64,000 bases of DNA, taken from Owenia fusiformis. Its lineage: Eukaryota; Annelida; Polychaeta; Sabellida; Oweniidae. Positions 63,048 through 64,000 of the stretch are shown in pieces. Each line of letters begins with the position of its first letter. Position 1 is the stretch's first letter. Under the pieces are notes generated by a model. The model ran no database searches and had not been told where the DNA came from. It saw nothing but the letters and a program-made list of their open reading frames with translations. The stretch spans positions 8,022,571-8,086,570 of the forward strand of contig CAIIXF020000011.1 of the NCBI GenBank assembly GCA_903813345.2, read 5' to 3'. The translations under genes and the position numbers were made by a program.

Positions 63048-64000
63048 TCCCATCGAACAAAGTTCGGAGGGATATAAGGAACGCCTCTGTCCATCCGTGC
63101 GTCCGTCCATCCGTGCGTCCGTGCGTCCATACGTGCGTCCGTCCGTCCGTACGTGCGTCCGTAAGCGAGTCCGGATGCGCGTCCGTACGCGCGTCCGTTT
63201 GTCCGTCCTCTGGCAATAACTCAAATACCGTTGGCTAGAATTTGTTCATATTTTGTACATATATACCCTATGGGTATGGGTGATTTTCAAAATGGCCGCT
63301 TATTTTAAAATGGCGGCCATTTTAGTGCCTATTTTAAAGTAATTTAGGTGCAATATGTAAAAATGTAATAGCAATACGTTTTAAATGTAAAAAAATTAAA
63401 TTGGACATAATAAAGCTAGAAATGTAGATATTAAAGAAGCACATGGCAGCCATCTTGAAAATTGGCTTCCTTTACTCTTTATTTTTTTTATTTTTGCTGT
63501 AATTAGAAAACTAGTAAAGCGATATTGTTAATATTTGGTATGTGAATACTATAAGCATGGCACACTGTCTAATGACACTTTTGGTAGAAGGCGGCCATTT
63601 TGAAAAATGGCGACCATTTTAACGTATTTTACTATAACTCGAAAAGTAGTGGAGCGATTTTGTTCATATTTGGTATGTGAATACTATAAACATGGCACAC
63701 TGTCTAGAGACACTTTTGTTAGAAGGTGGCCATTTTTCAAAATGGCCGCAATTTTAACGTATTTTACTAAAACTCAAAAAGTAGTGGAGCGACTTTGTTC
63801 ATATTTGGTATGTGAATACTATAGAGTATGGCACACTGTCTATTGTCTAATGACACATTTGGTAGAAGGCGGCTATTTTGAAAAATGGCCGCCATTTTAA
63901 AGTATTTTACTATAACACGAAAAGTAGTGGAGCGATTTTGTTCATATTTAGTATGTGAATACTATAAGCATGGCACACTGTCTAATCACACTTTTGGTAG
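63048..64000 (+). mobile_element. rolling-circle-type element, copy 3, cut by window end
   Basis: TCCCATCGAACAAAGTTCGG, a diverged CGTGCGTCCGT microsatellite, then tandem units with AAAATGGCCGCCATTTT. The 3' end lies beyond the window. Confidence 0.78.

Overview
This is eukaryotic, AT-rich genomic DNA with spliced genes, long introns and abundant DNA transposons and minisatellites. It is most likely from a marine invertebrate: the AAAATGGCGGCCATTTT arrays, the CCGTCCGT microsatellites and the intron density resemble what is seen in spiralian and invertebrate-deuterostome genomes. I cannot name the species from sequence alone.

The backbone is one large plus-strand gene for a SUMO protease of the SENP6/SENP7 (Ulp2-like) class. 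I could follow it by reading splice sites and codon phase through 20 exons, from about 4830 to a stop at 46936. Every junction is phase-consistent, and the model encodes about 2,009 residues if the ATG at 4830 is the start. The protein has a Gln/Pro-rich N-terminus, RG-rich stretches, a CxxC-x8-CxxC cluster, acidic exons, and a split Ulp1-type catalytic domain with visible His, Asp, Gln and Cys. To its left on the minus strand lies the 5' part of a divergent gene: a calpain-fold protein with a myristoylation-type N-terminus and no catalytic Cys/His/Asn. It runs off the left edge.

Three probable genes are nested in SENP6 introns: (i) an intronless minus-strand DUF1647-like protein (13582-14595); (ii) a two-exon plus-strand homeobox gene (26255-27313) with its own TATA box, the intron position typical of PRD-class homeoboxes, an atypical Arg at homeodomain position 51, and a 3' UTR with five UGUAAAUA Pumilio-type sites; (iii) the first coding exon of a small secreted Cys-rich peptide on the minus strand (41490-41802).

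The rest is mobile and repetitive DNA. Elements with target duplications that can be read directly: a Tc1/mariner-like element (TA), two hAT-type elements (8 bp), a MULE-like MITE family (9 bp, three copies), a Harbinger-like MITE (TAA) and a pogo/mariner-like MITE (TA). There is also a 4.1 kb foldback element with ~0.9 kb inverted arms, and two families of Helitron/Helentron-type non-autonomous elements with central tandem repeats. Several minisatellites abut splice sites, and two of them contain the 3' splice site as part of the repeat unit.

Right of 48 kb the window is mostly repeats, with only weak gene evidence: a possible two-exon gene at 54911-55434 and a lone exon-like segment at 58040-58144.
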